This document shows positions 44,429-53,103 of a stretch of 64,000 nucleotides of DNA, piece by piece; the first letter of the stretch is position 1; each line of letters starts with the position of its first letter. Position numbers and translations under genes: made by a program. The notes beneath the pieces were generated by a model, which saw only the letters and a program-made list of their open reading frames with translations, was not told where the DNA came from and searched no databases. This stretch comes from Brachybacterium halotolerans. GTDB taxonomy: Bacteria; Actinomycetota; Actinomycetes; Actinomycetales; Dermabacteraceae. The stretch spans positions 244,906 through 308,905 of the forward strand of contig NZ_JAEDAJ010000004.1 of assembly GCF_016623465.1 (NCBI RefSeq), read 5' to 3'.

Positions 44429-45553
44429 TCAGTACCTCACTCGGGGGTCGATGAGGGCGGCGATCACGTCGACCAGGAAGTTCGAGATCGCGACGATGAC
44501 CGCGAGCATCATGACGATGCCCTGCACGGCGACGTAGTCGCGGGCGGTCATGTACTCGGCGAGCATGTATCCCAGGCCCTTCCACTCGAAGGTGGTCTCG
44601 GTGAGCACCGCGCCGCCCAGCATCATCGCGATCTGCATGCCCATCACGGTGATGATCGGGATCAAGGCGGGGCGCAGGGCGTGTCGCGTGGTCAGGCGCG
44701 ACTCGCGCACGCCGCGGGAGCGCGCGGAGTCGACGTAGGGCATCTCGAGGGTGCCGATCATGTTCGTGCGCACCAGGCGCAGGAAGATCCCGCCGGTGAG
44801 AAGGCCCAGCGCGATCGCGGGCAGGATCGCGTGGCTGATGACGTCCCACAGCAGCGAGGCGTCACCCAGGCGGATCGCGTCCAGCAGGTAGAACGGGGTG
44901 GGGTTCAGGATCTTCCCCATGGTCAGCTCGCCCCGGCTGGAGATGCGCCCGGCGACCGGGAGCCAGCCCAGGCCCACGGAGAACACGAGCTTGAGCAGCA
45001 GCCCCACGAAGAACACCGGGGTCGCGTAGCCGAGGATCGCGAGGACGCGCAGGGCGAGGTCGCCCCAGCGGTCCCGGGCGCGGGCCGCGAGCATGCCGAG
45101 CGGCACCCCGATCACGAGCGCCACGACCACCGCGTAGACGACGAGCTCCGCGGTCGCCCCGCCGTACTCCGTGAGGATCTTCGCCACGGGCGTGCGGTCG
45201 GTGTAGGTGGTGCCGAAGTCGCCGCGGACCACGCCCCACAGGTAGTCGAGGTACTGGATGATCAGCGGCCGGTCGTAGCCGGCCTCGGCGCGGCGCTGGG
45301 CGAGCTGATCGGGGGTCAGGCGCCCGCCGAGCGCCGCGGTGATCGGGTCGCCGGTGATCCGCATGAGGAAGAAGACGACCGTCATCAGGATCAGCACGGT
45401 GGGGATGATCAGCAGGAAGCGCGTGAGGATGTAGCGACCCAGTCCCCCGCCGCCGCGCCGGCCGCGGCCGGCGGTCGCGGAGGGGGCCGACGAGCCCGAC
45501 GGGCCCGCGTCGGCCGGTTCGTCCGTGGCGCTGCGCGTGAGGTCCGCGGTCAC
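44429..45553 (-). CDS. ABC transporter permease, DppB-like
   Basis: The 374-residue protein carries an N-terminal disordered tail (about 40 residues), the first helix LTRFLLIIPTVLILMTVVFFLMRI, the DppB-specific DPITAALGGRLTPDQLAQRRAEAG and an EAA loop in YVDSARSRGVRESRLTTRHALRPAL. It pairs with the DppC-like permease. The GTG start overlaps the substrate-binding protein stop (GTGA), giving a continuous translational unit of binding protein, DppB, DppC and ATPase. Confidence 0.92.
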   Translation of the reverse strand: MTADLTRSATDEPADAGPSGSSAPSATAGRGRRGGGGLGRYILTRFLLIIPTVLILMTVVFFLMRITGDPITAALGGRLTPDQLAQRRAEAGYDRPLIIQYLDYLWGVVRGDFGTTYTDRTPVAKILTEYGGATAELVVYAVVVALVIGVPLGMLAARARDRWGDLALRVLAILGYATPVFFVGLLLKLVFSVGLGWLPVAGRISSRGELTMGKILNPTPFYLLDAIRLGDASLLWDVISHAILPAIALGLLTGGIFLRLVRTNMIGTLEMPYVDSARSRGVRESRLTTRHALRPALIPIITVMGMQIAMMLGGAVLTETTFEWKGLGYMLAEYMTARDYVAVQGIVMMLAVIVAISNFLVDVIAALIDPRVRY

Positions 45554-47190
45554 GGAGCGAGCGGCGCGAGGCGGAGCTTGAAGGACGAGTCGAGGGTGAC
45601 GCCCTGCAGATCCTTCGTGGACACGGCGATCTGGGCGCCCTGCAGCAGCGGCAGGGTCGAGACATCCGTGGCCACCTTGTCCTGGATCTCGACGAAGAGC
45701 TTCTCGCGCTCGGCGGCGTCCTGGGTGCCGCGCTGCTGCTCGATGAGCTTCTGCACCTCGGCGTTGTCGTAGTGGTTGGCCAGGAAGTTGTCCTTGATGA
45801 AGAACGGCGAGAGGTAGTTGTCGGCGTCCGAGTAGTCGGGGAACCAGCCCAGCTGGTACGCCGGGTAGACGTCGGCCGTGCGGTCCTTGGAGTACTGGAC
45901 CCACTCCGTGGACTGCAGGTCCACGGCAAACAGGCCGCCGGCCTCGAGCTGGGACTTCACGGCCGCGTACTCATCGCCCGAGGAGCTGCCGTAGTGGTCG
46001 GGGTTGTACTGCAGGCTGAGCTTCACGGGGGTCTCGACGCCGGCGTCGGACAGGCGCTTCTTCGCCTTGGCCGCGTCGGGCTTGCCCGAGCCGTCGCCGT
46101 ACATGGTCTTGAACTGGTCGCCCGCGCCCGGCAGACCCTCGGGGATGTACGAGTACAGCGGGGTGTAGGTGTCCTTGTAGACCGAGGTCGCGATCGCCTG
46201 GCGATCGATGAGGTCCGCGGCGGCCTGCCGCACGGCCTGGGCCTTCTTCGCGTCCGCGTCCTTCGTCTTCGCGCCGTAGGGCATGGTGTCGAAGTTGAAG
46301 ACGATGTAGCGGATCTCGCCGCCGGGGCCGTCGTGCACGGCGACCTTCGAGTCCTTCTTGAGGTCCTCGATGTCGGTCGCCGAGAGCGAGCGGAACACGC
46401 AGTCGACGTTGCCCTGCTGGATGTCGAGCTTCATGTTGTTCTGGTCGGCGTAGTACTTCAGGGACACGTCCGAGGTCTTCGGCTTCCCGTAGATCCCCTT
46501 GTAGCCGTCGAACGCCTGGAAGGCGACCAGCTCGTTGAGCTTCCAGCTGGCGATCTGGTAGGCACCGCTGAAGGCCTTGCCCTTGACGATCTCGTCGTCC
46601 GCGAGGACCTTGTCGGCCGGGAAGACGTCCTTGTCGACGATCGGGCCGGCGGGGCTCGTGAGCACGTAGGGGAAGGTCTGGTCGTTGGGCTCCTTGAGGT
46701 GGAACTCGACGGTGAGGTCGTCCTTCGCCTCGACCGATTCGAGGTTCGCGAGCAGGCTCGAGGGGCCGTTGGGGTCCGCGATCGCGAGCTGGCGGTCGAA
46801 GGTGTGCTTCACGTCCTCGCTGGTCAGCTCGTTGCCGTTGGCGAAGGTGAGGCCCTCCTGGAGCTTCACGGTGAACACGGTGTCCGAGGAGAACTCGGCG
46901 GACTCGGCGAGGTCCGGCTCGGGCTTGCCGTCCTTCGAGCCGATCTTCGTGTTCAGCAGGTAGCCGTAGACCTGGGTCCACACCGTCGAGGAGCCGTTGT
47001 CGTACGCCGCGGCCGGGTCGAGCGCGGTCACCTTGTCGGTGGTGCCCACGGTGAGCGAGTCCGACGAACCCCCGCCACCGCCGTCGCCGCCGTCGTCGCT
47101 GGTCTGGGCGCAGGCGGTCAGCAGCACCGGGACGCCGGCGAGACCGAGCAGCACGGTGCGGCGGCGAGGAGTGAGAGCTGCGTCGAACAT
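45550..47190 (-). CDS. peptide ABC transporter substrate-binding lipoprotein (family 5)
   Basis: The 546-residue protein opens with a signal peptide ending in lipobox LLTAC, then a Gly/Asp/Ser linker. The mature part has the family-5 motifs KVTALDPAAAYDNGS, VKLQEGLTFANGNELTSEDVKHTFDR and DLTVEFHLKEPNDQTFPYVLTSPAGPIVDKDV. It captures oligopeptides, or possibly nickel or heme, outside the membrane. ATG preceded by GGAGGA. It is the first gene of the four-gene transporter operon. The 249-base spacer to divergent pdxH holds both promoters. Confidence 0.92.
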   Translation of the reverse strand: MFDAALTPRRRTVLLGLAGVPVLLTACAQTSDDGGDGGGGGSSDSLTVGTTDKVTALDPAAAYDNGSSTVWTQVYGYLLNTKIGSKDGKPEPDLAESAEFSSDTVFTVKLQEGLTFANGNELTSEDVKHTFDRQLAIADPNGPSSLLANLESVEAKDDLTVEFHLKEPNDQTFPYVLTSPAGPIVDKDVFPADKVLADDEIVKGKAFSGAYQIASWKLNELVAFQAFDGYKGIYGKPKTSDVSLKYYADQNNMKLDIQQGNVDCVFRSLSATDIEDLKKDSKVAVHDGPGGEIRYIVFNFDTMPYGAKTKDADAKKAQAVRQAAADLIDRQAIATSVYKDTYTPLYSYIPEGLPGAGDQFKTMYGDGSGKPDAAKAKKRLSDAGVETPVKLSLQYNPDHYGSSSGDEYAAVKSQLEAGGLFAVDLQSTEWVQYSKDRTADVYPAYQLGWFPDYSDADNYLSPFFIKDNFLANHYDNAEVQKLIEQQRGTQDAAEREKLFVEIQDKVATDVSTLPLLQGAQIAVSTKDLQGVTLDSSFKLRLAPLAP

Positions 47191-47439
47191 GGGGATCCTC
47201 CGATGGGGGGTGACGGGGGCGGGGCGGGCGCTGGGCGCGAATGTGACCTGTGCCCCACGGCGCATGGTGGACGGAAACCTAGCACCCGGTGCGCGCGAGG
47301 GTCGCGTCCTGTGCACGAAGGGTCGATCCCGTGGCCGAATCGTGACGTGGGACAGCGGCGCCGTCATGATGCGGCACGGGCGTCGCCGCGCGCGGCGGAC
47401 CGTGTTGCGCGCCGCGACCCGCAGGCGTACTCATGGGGC

Positions 47440-48168
47440 ATGAGCGACTCGCACCCGGTCCCGGATCTCGCGGACGACCGCAACGACTACCTCGGCGGCT
47501 CCCTGGCCGACGCCGCCCCCGCGGACCCGATGGGGCTGTTCGACGTCTGGATGCAGGAGGCGTTCACGCGCCGCGAGGAGCGCGGCGACCTGCCGGATCC
47601 CACCGCGCTCGTGCTCTCCACCGTCGACCGCACCGAGGACGGGGACCCCCGCCCGCGCTCGCGCACCGTGCTGCTGAAGGCGCACGACGCCGCGGGATTC
47701 GTGGTCTATACGAACAAGGACTCTGCGAAGGGCGAGCAGATCGCCGCCGACCCGTGGGCGACCATGCTGTTCCCCTGGTACCCGCTGCAGCGGCAGGTGC
47801 GGGTCGACGGGCGCATCGAGGACGTGGCCGACGCCGAGTCCGACGCCTACTGGGCGCGTCGACCGCGCGCCTCCCAGCTGGGCGCCTGGGCCTCCCACCA
47901 GTCCCGGGAGATCGGCACGCGGGAGGAGCTCGACGCGCAGTACGCCGAGGTCGAGGCTCGTTTCGCCGACGAGGAGGAGATCCCCCGTCCCCCGCACTGG
48001 GGCGGGTACCGCCTCGTGCCCGACCGCATCGAGTTCTGGCAGGGCCGCGGCGGCCGCATGCACGACCGCATCGTCTACCGGTGGGCCGACGGGGCCGCAG
48101 CGGCGGACGGCTCGGGATCCGCCGCTCCCACCGCGGGCGCCTGGGAGCGCGTGCGCCTGCAGCCGTGA
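47440..48168 (+). CDS. pdxH: pyridoxamine 5'-phosphate oxidase
   Basis: The 242-residue FMN enzyme has PRSRTVLLKAHDAAGFVVYTNKDSAKGEQIAADPWATMLFPWYPLQRQVRVDGRIEDV. ASQLGAWASHQSREI and PPHWGGYRLVPDRIEFWQGRGGRMHDRIVYRW follow, the full set of PdxH signatures. It converts pyridoxamine or pyridoxine 5'-phosphate to PLP, the cofactor used by several enzymes in this window. It is divergent from the peptide transporter. An Ala/Gly linker occurs near the C-terminus. Confidence 0.95.
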   Translation: MSDSHPVPDLADDRNDYLGGSLADAAPADPMGLFDVWMQEAFTRREERGDLPDPTALVLSTVDRTEDGDPRPRSRTVLLKAHDAAGFVVYTNKDSAKGEQIAADPWATMLFPWYPLQRQVRVDGRIEDVADAESDAYWARRPRASQLGAWASHQSREIGTREELDAQYAEVEARFADEEEIPRPPHWGGYRLVPDRIEFWQGRGGRMHDRIVYRWADGAAAADGSGSAAPTAGAWERVRLQP

Positions 48169-48351
48169 CCTCCGGGCTCCCCTCCCGCAGGACCGGTTCC
48201 CCGGGACCGGTCCCGCGGTGAACCCGCAGTTCGGGCACCCGGTGCTCACTCCGCGGTAGGGCGCGCGCCTCGGAGGGATCCACCCGCGGTCCGAGCCGCA
48301 GGCGACCGCGGAGCGATGTGCAGGATGCCCGCGCGGCGCGAGCCTTGAGGC

Positions 48352-48777
48352 ATGTTCTTCGACGACCTGCTCCGCCGCTTCCGCCACGACTCCGCTCCCC
48401 ACCGCGACGGCCCCGCTCCCCGCCCCGCGACCAGCGGCACCTCACGCACCGGTCGCACGGATCGCCCCGGCACCCGGCGCCGCGTCCCGTCCACAGCGAC
48501 GGCACAGCCCGATCACGGGGAGGACGAGGGCCGGGCGCGGGAGGGTCGGGACATGAGCACGCACCTGATCACCTACCGTCCGCTCGATGCCGACCTCGGG
48601 GATCCCGGCGCCCTCGAGGAGCTCCAGCGGATCCGCGCCGAGCGCCGCGCCGAGGATCGTCGTCGTCAGCACCTGGCCGAGGCCGCCCTGCGTCACGATC
48701 GCATTCGGCAGGAGCACCGCCGCGCCGCCGGCCGCCACCGGGCGAGTCCGCGGCATCACCTGCTTCAGCCGGCCTGA
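48352..48777 (+). CDS. small Arg/His-rich hypothetical protein
   Basis: This reading frame has a plausible start (MFFDDLLRRFRH) and 141 residues, very rich in Arg, His and Ala, with a charged helix (EELQRIRAERRAEDRRRQHLAEAALRHDRIRQEHRRAA). An internal ATG at 48553 has a better ribosome-binding site and would give 74 residues. Composition is what random GC-rich sequence gives, so it may not be real. It overlaps the convergent ATPase gene by 13 bases. Confidence 0.35.
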   Translation: MFFDDLLRRFRHDSAPHRDGPAPRPATSGTSRTGRTDRPGTRRRVPSTATAQPDHGEDEGRAREGRDMSTHLITYRPLDADLGDPGALEELQRIRAERRAEDRRRQHLAEAALRHDRIRQEHRRAAGRHRASPRHHLLQPA

Positions 48778-49586
48778 GCCGACTGCCGCAGGCGCGGCAC
48801 CACCATCGGCGTGCCGCTCTGCGGATCCGGGGCCACCTGGGCGTCGAGGTCGAAGACGTCGGCGAGCAGCTGCTCGTCGAGGACGTCGGCCGGGGCGCCC
48901 TGGACGACGAGCCGGCCCTCGTGGAGGACCACGAGCTCGTCGGCGTAGCGGGCGGCCTGGTTCAGGTCGTGGAGGACGGCGAGGACGGTGCGGCCGCTCG
49001 CGCGCATGTCCTGGCACAGGTGGAGGACCTCGATCTGGTGGGCCACGTCGAGGAAGCTCGTGGGCTCGTCGAGCAGCACGTGCGCCGTCTGCTGTGCGAG
49101 CACGAGCGCGATCCACACGCGCTGACGCTGCCCGCCGGAGAGGTCCGTGACCTGCACGTCCGCGAGCTCGGCCACGCCGGTGGCGGCCATCGCGGCGTCC
49201 ACGGCCTCGCCGTCGCCCGGGAGCCGTCGGCGCAGCGCGGAGCGGTACGGGTGGCGCCCGCGGTCCACGAGACCGCGCACGGTGATGCCGTCGGGCACGA
49301 CGGGCTCCTGCGGGAGCATCGCCAGACGCCGTGCGACCGCCCGGGAGCGCTGGGCCTCCAGCGGCTCGCCGTCGAGGAGGATCCGCCCGGAGCGCACGGG
49401 CAGCGTCCGCGCCATGGCCTTGAGCATCGTGGACTTGCCGCAGCCGTTCGGGCCGATCACCGCGGTGAAGCGGCCCGCGGGCACCTCGAGGCCGAGGTCG
49501 GCGAGGACCGTCTTCTCCCCGTAGCCGACGCTCACGCCCTCGAGGGAGAGAGCCGGGGCCGGGGCGGACTCCTGTCCTGTGCTCAT
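48765..49586 (-). CDS. iron-siderophore ABC transporter ATP-binding protein (FecE/FhuC-like)
   Basis: The 273-residue ATPase has Walker A GPNGCGKS (45-52), LSGGQRQRVWIALVLAQQ and LLLDEPTSFLD-type Walker B (VLLDEPTSFLDVAHQIEVLHL), as in siderophore and heme importers. HDLNQAARYADELVVLHEGR is the H-loop and C-terminal stretch. It is the last gene of the operon binding protein-FecC-FecD-ATPase, overlapping the permease by four bases. Confidence 0.92.
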   Translation of the reverse strand: MSTGQESAPAPALSLEGVSVGYGEKTVLADLGLEVPAGRFTAVIGPNGCGKSTMLKAMARTLPVRSGRILLDGEPLEAQRSRAVARRLAMLPQEPVVPDGITVRGLVDRGRHPYRSALRRRLPGDGEAVDAAMAATGVAELADVQVTDLSGGQRQRVWIALVLAQQTAHVLLDEPTSFLDVAHQIEVLHLCQDMRASGRTVLAVLHDLNQAARYADELVVLHEGRLVVQGAPADVLDEQLLADVFDLDAQVAPDPQSGTPMVVPRLRQSAQAG

Positions 49587-50647
49587 GCGCTGTTCCTCCT
49601 CCAGGTGCCGATCAGCAGGATGCCCAGGTAGACGCCGCCGAACCCGGCGGTGGTCACGCCCACGGGAAGCCCGTCGAGCAGGGGCACGGCCTGCACGGCG
49701 AGGTCGGAGACCAGCAGGATCACGGCGCCCACGAGGGCGGAGACCAGCAGGTGGGGGCCGGGCAGGCGCAGGGTGCTGCGGGAGATGTGCGGCGCGGCGA
49801 GCGCGACGAAGGCGATGGGCCCGGCGACCGCGACGGCCCCCGCGCACAGCAGCACCGACAGGATGATCGCGCTCGTGCGGGTGCGCACGGCGCCGGCGCC
49901 GAGGGCGTCGGCCATCTCGTCGCCCATGTCCATGACGGTGAGGTCGTGGCGCAGCAGACCGGCGAGCGGCGCGCACACCAGCAGGACGATGCCGATCATC
50001 GCCGCGTGCTGCATGCTGCGGGAGTTCAGGGAGCCCACGAGCTGCCCGGCGAGCTGGGAGCCGGCGTCGCGCAGGACCACGGCCACCACGTACTGGGTGA
50101 GGGCGAGCGCCATCGCGGCCACGCCGATCCCGGCGATGATCAGCCGCGAGGGCGAGGCGAAGCCGCGTCCGGTCGCCGCGTGCACGAGGCCGATCGCGAT
50201 CGCCGAGCCGGCGAGCGCGCCCATCCAGGTGGGGGCGGGCCCGTCGGAGACGAGGGAGACCAGGGCGATGCCGGCGCCGGCGCCCGCGCCCAGCCCGATC
50301 ACGTCGGGGCTCCCCAGCGGGTTGCGGGTGACGGTCTGGAAGAGGGTGCCGGCCAGGCCGAGCGCGGCCCCGGCGCCCGCGCCGACGAGCACGCGCGGCC
50401 CGCGCATGCGGGTCAGGATGATCTCGGCGCGGCGGTCGCCCCCGCCCTCGAGCACCTTCAGGATGTCCGACGGGCCGACGCCGAGGTCGCCGCGGGCGAG
50501 GGTGACGGCCCCGGCCGCGACGGCGATCGCGGCCAGGACGAGGGCGAGCAGCACGTTGCGGAGCCCCGGCGGGAGCGGTGCCCGGGTCGGGCGGAGCTCG
50601 GAGCGGCGCGCGTCGCGCTCGGCGGGAGGCGCGGGGACGGTGCTCAT
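49583..50647 (-). CDS. iron-siderophore ABC transporter permease (FecCD family)
   Basis: The 354-residue permease has about ten helices with the FecCD motifs MRGPRVLVGAGAGAALGLAGTLFQTVTRNPLGSPDVIGLGAGAG, HAATGRGFASPSRLIIAGIGVAA and GPIAFVALAAPHISRSTLRLPGPHLL. It forms half of the channel with the upstream paralogue. It overlaps both neighbours by ATGA-type junctions. Confidence 0.92.
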   Translation of the reverse strand: MSTVPAPPAERDARRSELRPTRAPLPPGLRNVLLALVLAAIAVAAGAVTLARGDLGVGPSDILKVLEGGGDRRAEIILTRMRGPRVLVGAGAGAALGLAGTLFQTVTRNPLGSPDVIGLGAGAGAGIALVSLVSDGPAPTWMGALAGSAIAIGLVHAATGRGFASPSRLIIAGIGVAAMALALTQYVVAVVLRDAGSQLAGQLVGSLNSRSMQHAAMIGIVLLVCAPLAGLLRHDLTVMDMGDEMADALGAGAVRTRTSAIILSVLLCAGAVAVAGPIAFVALAAPHISRSTLRLPGPHLLVSALVGAVILLVSDLAVQAVPLLDGLPVGVTTAGFGGVYLGILLIGTWRRNSA

Positions 50648-51708
50648 CGGTCGGTCACCGCCCCGCGGCGCACGGCCAGCAGCAGGAACGGGGCGCCCAC
50701 GAAGGCGGTGACGACGCCGACCATGAGCTCCTCGGGTCGGATGAGGACGCGCGCGAGGACGTCGGAGGCGACCAGCAGGGCGGCCCCGAGCAGCAGGTTG
50801 AGGGGGAGCTGCCAGCGGTGGTCGGCGCCGACGAGGCCGCGCACGAGGTGCGGGACGGCGAGGCCGACGAAGGCGATGGGGCCCGCGGCGGCGGTCGCTC
50901 CCGCGGCGAGCAGTCCGGCGGCGATGATCCCGGCTCCGCGCACGAGGCGCACCGGGGAGCCGAGCGAGATCGCGACGTCGTCGCCGAGGGCGAGGGTGTT
51001 CAGGGCCGGGGCGATGAGGATCGCGATGACCAGCCCCGTGAGCATCACGGGGGCGACGGTCGTGAGGGTGGTGAGGTCGGCACCGGTCAGGGAGCCGACG
51101 ACCCAGTAGCGGTAGGAGTCGAAGACGGCGGGCATGCGCAGGATAATCCCCTGCACGATGGCGCCCAGCACGGCGCTGACCACGGCGCCGGCGAGCACGA
51201 GCGGGACCACGGAGGAGGTGCCCGCGGGGCGCGAGACGAGGTGGACGACGAGCACGGCGAGCAGGGCCCCGGGGATCGCGGCGAGCGCCGCGACCTGCGT
51301 GCTGACCGTCCCGAGGACGGCGGTGACCAGCACGATCGCGAAGGAGGCGCCGGAGGTGACGCCCAGCAGCCCCGGCTCGCCGAGGGGGTTGCGGGTGAGG
51401 GCCTGGATGAGCTGGCCGGAGAGCGCGAGCGCCGCGCCCACGGCGAGTCCGACGAGGGTGCGCACGGCGCGGCCGTGCACGATGAGCTCCATCCGTTCCT
51501 CGCCGCGCCCCAGCAGGGCGGCGCGCAGCTGGCCGGGGTCGTCGGCCCGGGCGCCGAGGCACACGCTGGCAAGGCACACCGCGAGCACGAGCAGCACCGC
51601 GAGCGCGATCGCGGCGGGCGGTGGGAGCCGGCGCCTGCCGCCGAGGAGCACCCGCCCCGCGCCGTCGGCGGGGCGGGTGCTCGGATCGGACGAGACCGCG
51701 GTGCTCAC
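50644..51708 (-). CDS. iron-siderophore ABC transporter permease (FecCD family)
   Basis: The 354-residue paralogue of the downstream permease carries RAVRTLVGLAVGAALALSGQLIQALTRNPLGEPGLLGVTSGASFAIVL and GPIAFVGLAVPHLVRGLVGADHRWQLPLNLLLGA. The GTG start is two bases after the binding-protein stop, so translation is coupled. The pair of permeases is the standard heterodimer of siderophore importers. Confidence 0.92.
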   Translation of the reverse strand: MSTAVSSDPSTRPADGAGRVLLGGRRRLPPPAAIALAVLLVLAVCLASVCLGARADDPGQLRAALLGRGEERMELIVHGRAVRTLVGLAVGAALALSGQLIQALTRNPLGEPGLLGVTSGASFAIVLVTAVLGTVSTQVAALAAIPGALLAVLVVHLVSRPAGTSSVVPLVLAGAVVSAVLGAIVQGIILRMPAVFDSYRYWVVGSLTGADLTTLTTVAPVMLTGLVIAILIAPALNTLALGDDVAISLGSPVRLVRGAGIIAAGLLAAGATAAAGPIAFVGLAVPHLVRGLVGADHRWQLPLNLLLGAALLVASDVLARVLIRPEELMVGVVTAFVGAPFLLLAVRRGAVTDR

Positions 51709-51710
51709 GA

Positions 51711-52826
51711 TCAGACCTTCGCGACGGCCTTCTCGATCAGCGGGACGTAGCGCTCGAGCGCCCACGGGACGGTGAGCGGGTTGATCATCGAGGAGCCCGT
51801 GACGAACGCCTGGTCGGTCGGGGCGACGATCGCGCCGGCCTTGATCGCAGGGATGTCCGCGTACAGCGGCTGCGCCTCGACCTCCTTGCGGTTCTTCTCG
51901 TCCGAGTAGAACGTGAAGATGAGGTCGGAGTCGTCGAGCATGTCGGCGTTCTCGAGGCCGATCATGGCCGAGTCCGTGCCCTCGACCTCGTACTTCGAGA
52001 TCTCGTCCTTGATGGGATCCACGGTGAGGCCCAGTGCGCTGACCATGGCGACGCGCTGCTCGTCGGGGTAGAAGACGCCCAGCGTGCCCTTCCCGGAGTT
52101 GTAGATGAAGGAGAACGTGACGTCCTCCCACTCCTCCTGCCGGCGGGAGGCGAACTCGTCCTTGATGCCCGCAATGAGCTCGTCGGCCTTCGAGGGCAGG
52201 CCGAGGGCCGTGGAGATCGTGGTGATCTGCTGCTCCCAGGTGATCACCCACGCCTCCTTCTCGTAGGCGACCGTGGGGGCGATGTCCTTGAGGACGTCGT
52301 ACTGCTCCTTGGTGATCCCGGACCAGGGGGCGAGGATCAGATCGGGGGTGAGCGCGAGGATCGCCTCGGTGTCGAGCTCGGTCGAGCCGGTGATGAGCTC
52401 CGGCAGCTTCCCCTTCTTCTCGTCGATGGCCTCGTGCACCCACGGCAGCTGACCGGAGTCGTCGGCGCCCCAGGCGTAGTCCTCGACGCCCACGGGGATG
52501 GTGCCCAGCGCGATGCAGGTCTCGGTGGACCCCTGGCCCAGGGTGACGATGCGCTGGGGCTTCTCGGTGATCTCGGCGGTGCCGAGCGCGTGCTCGATGG
52601 TGACGGGGAAGGCGCCGTCCTCGGAGTCGCCGCCGGCGTCGGAGGCGGTCTCGTCCGCCGAGGAGGCTCCTCCGCAGGCGGCGAGCGCGAGGCCGATGGG
52701 GGCCGCGGCCGCTCCGGCCAGCAGCGAGCGGCGGCTGGGCCGACGGGCGGGCTCGGGCCGACGGGCCCCGTCGGTGGACAGTGGGCGGGGCGCGAGGGGG
52801 CTGCGAGAGAGGGATCGGCGGGTCAT
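51711..52826 (-). CDS. iron-siderophore ABC transporter substrate-binding lipoprotein
   Basis: The 371-residue protein has a long signal peptide with RRSLLAGAAAAPIGLALAAC (twin-arginine-like, lipobox LAAC). The mature FepB-type domain holds QRIVTLGQGSTETCIALGTIPVGVEDYAWG, TELDTEAILALTPDLILAP and SSMINPLTVPWALERYVPLIEKA. The spacing fits catecholate or mixed siderophore binders (class III periplasmic fold). ATG start with ACGGAGA upstream. The 277-base leader contains several inverted repeats that may be iron-responsive. Confidence 0.9.
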   Translation of the reverse strand: MTRRSLSRSPLAPRPLSTDGARRPEPARRPSRRSLLAGAAAAPIGLALAACGGASSADETASDAGGDSEDGAFPVTIEHALGTAEITEKPQRIVTLGQGSTETCIALGTIPVGVEDYAWGADDSGQLPWVHEAIDEKKGKLPELITGSTELDTEAILALTPDLILAPWSGITKEQYDVLKDIAPTVAYEKEAWVITWEQQITTISTALGLPSKADELIAGIKDEFASRRQEEWEDVTFSFIYNSGKGTLGVFYPDEQRVAMVSALGLTVDPIKDEISKYEVEGTDSAMIGLENADMLDDSDLIFTFYSDEKNRKEVEAQPLYADIPAIKAGAIVAPTDQAFVTGSSMINPLTVPWALERYVPLIEKAVAKV

Positions 52827-52938
52827 GGCGGTGCGGTCTCCGTTCCTGGTGACTGGGGATGGAGCCGGGCCGCGCATCCGGTGGGGCGTCCGCATGCGGG
52901 AGGGTCGACGGCGCCGTCGGCGATGCCCGCCGAGGGCA

Positions 52939-52988
52939 GGTGAGGGTCGACTTCTCCGAGGCTTCGGCGACCCTCACCCTAGAGGGTG
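52939..52988. promoter_or_regulatory. inverted-repeat cluster upstream of the siderophore transporter operon
   Basis: GGTGAGGGTCG (52939-52949) and CGACCCTCACC (52968-52978) are an 11-bp inverted repeat with an 18-base spacer. The right arm overlaps CACCCT-AG-AGGGTG (52975-52988). A further GAGGGTCGAC lies at 52900-52909. Iron repressors of the DtxR/IdeR type bind palindromes near such genes, but the match to their consensus is poor. Confidence 0.45.
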
Positions 52989-53103
52989 GGCGAGGGCCGC
53001 CACCACGTCCCACGAGGGGATGCGTGAGGGGTCACACGCGCCGCTGCGCGGCGTCGCCGGATCGTCTCGACCAGGTCAGTCGGGGATCAGAGAGATCTGC
53101 CGT

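Noticed and set aside
47240..47285. A possible third copy of the small-RNA element before the peptide transporter operon (GTGACCTG, GCGC-TGGTGGA and CGGAAACCTA appear in order).
   Set aside because: The blocks are short, the spacing is compressed, and there is no terminal hairpin. It may be chance in GC-rich sequence. A covariance model built from the two clear copies would decide.
52827..53103. A DtxR/IdeR iron box in the siderophore operon leader.
   Set aside because: Half-sites such as AGGTGAGG and CCTCACCCTA look similar, but no full 19-bp palindrome of the right spacing is present. I kept only the neutral inverted-repeat call.
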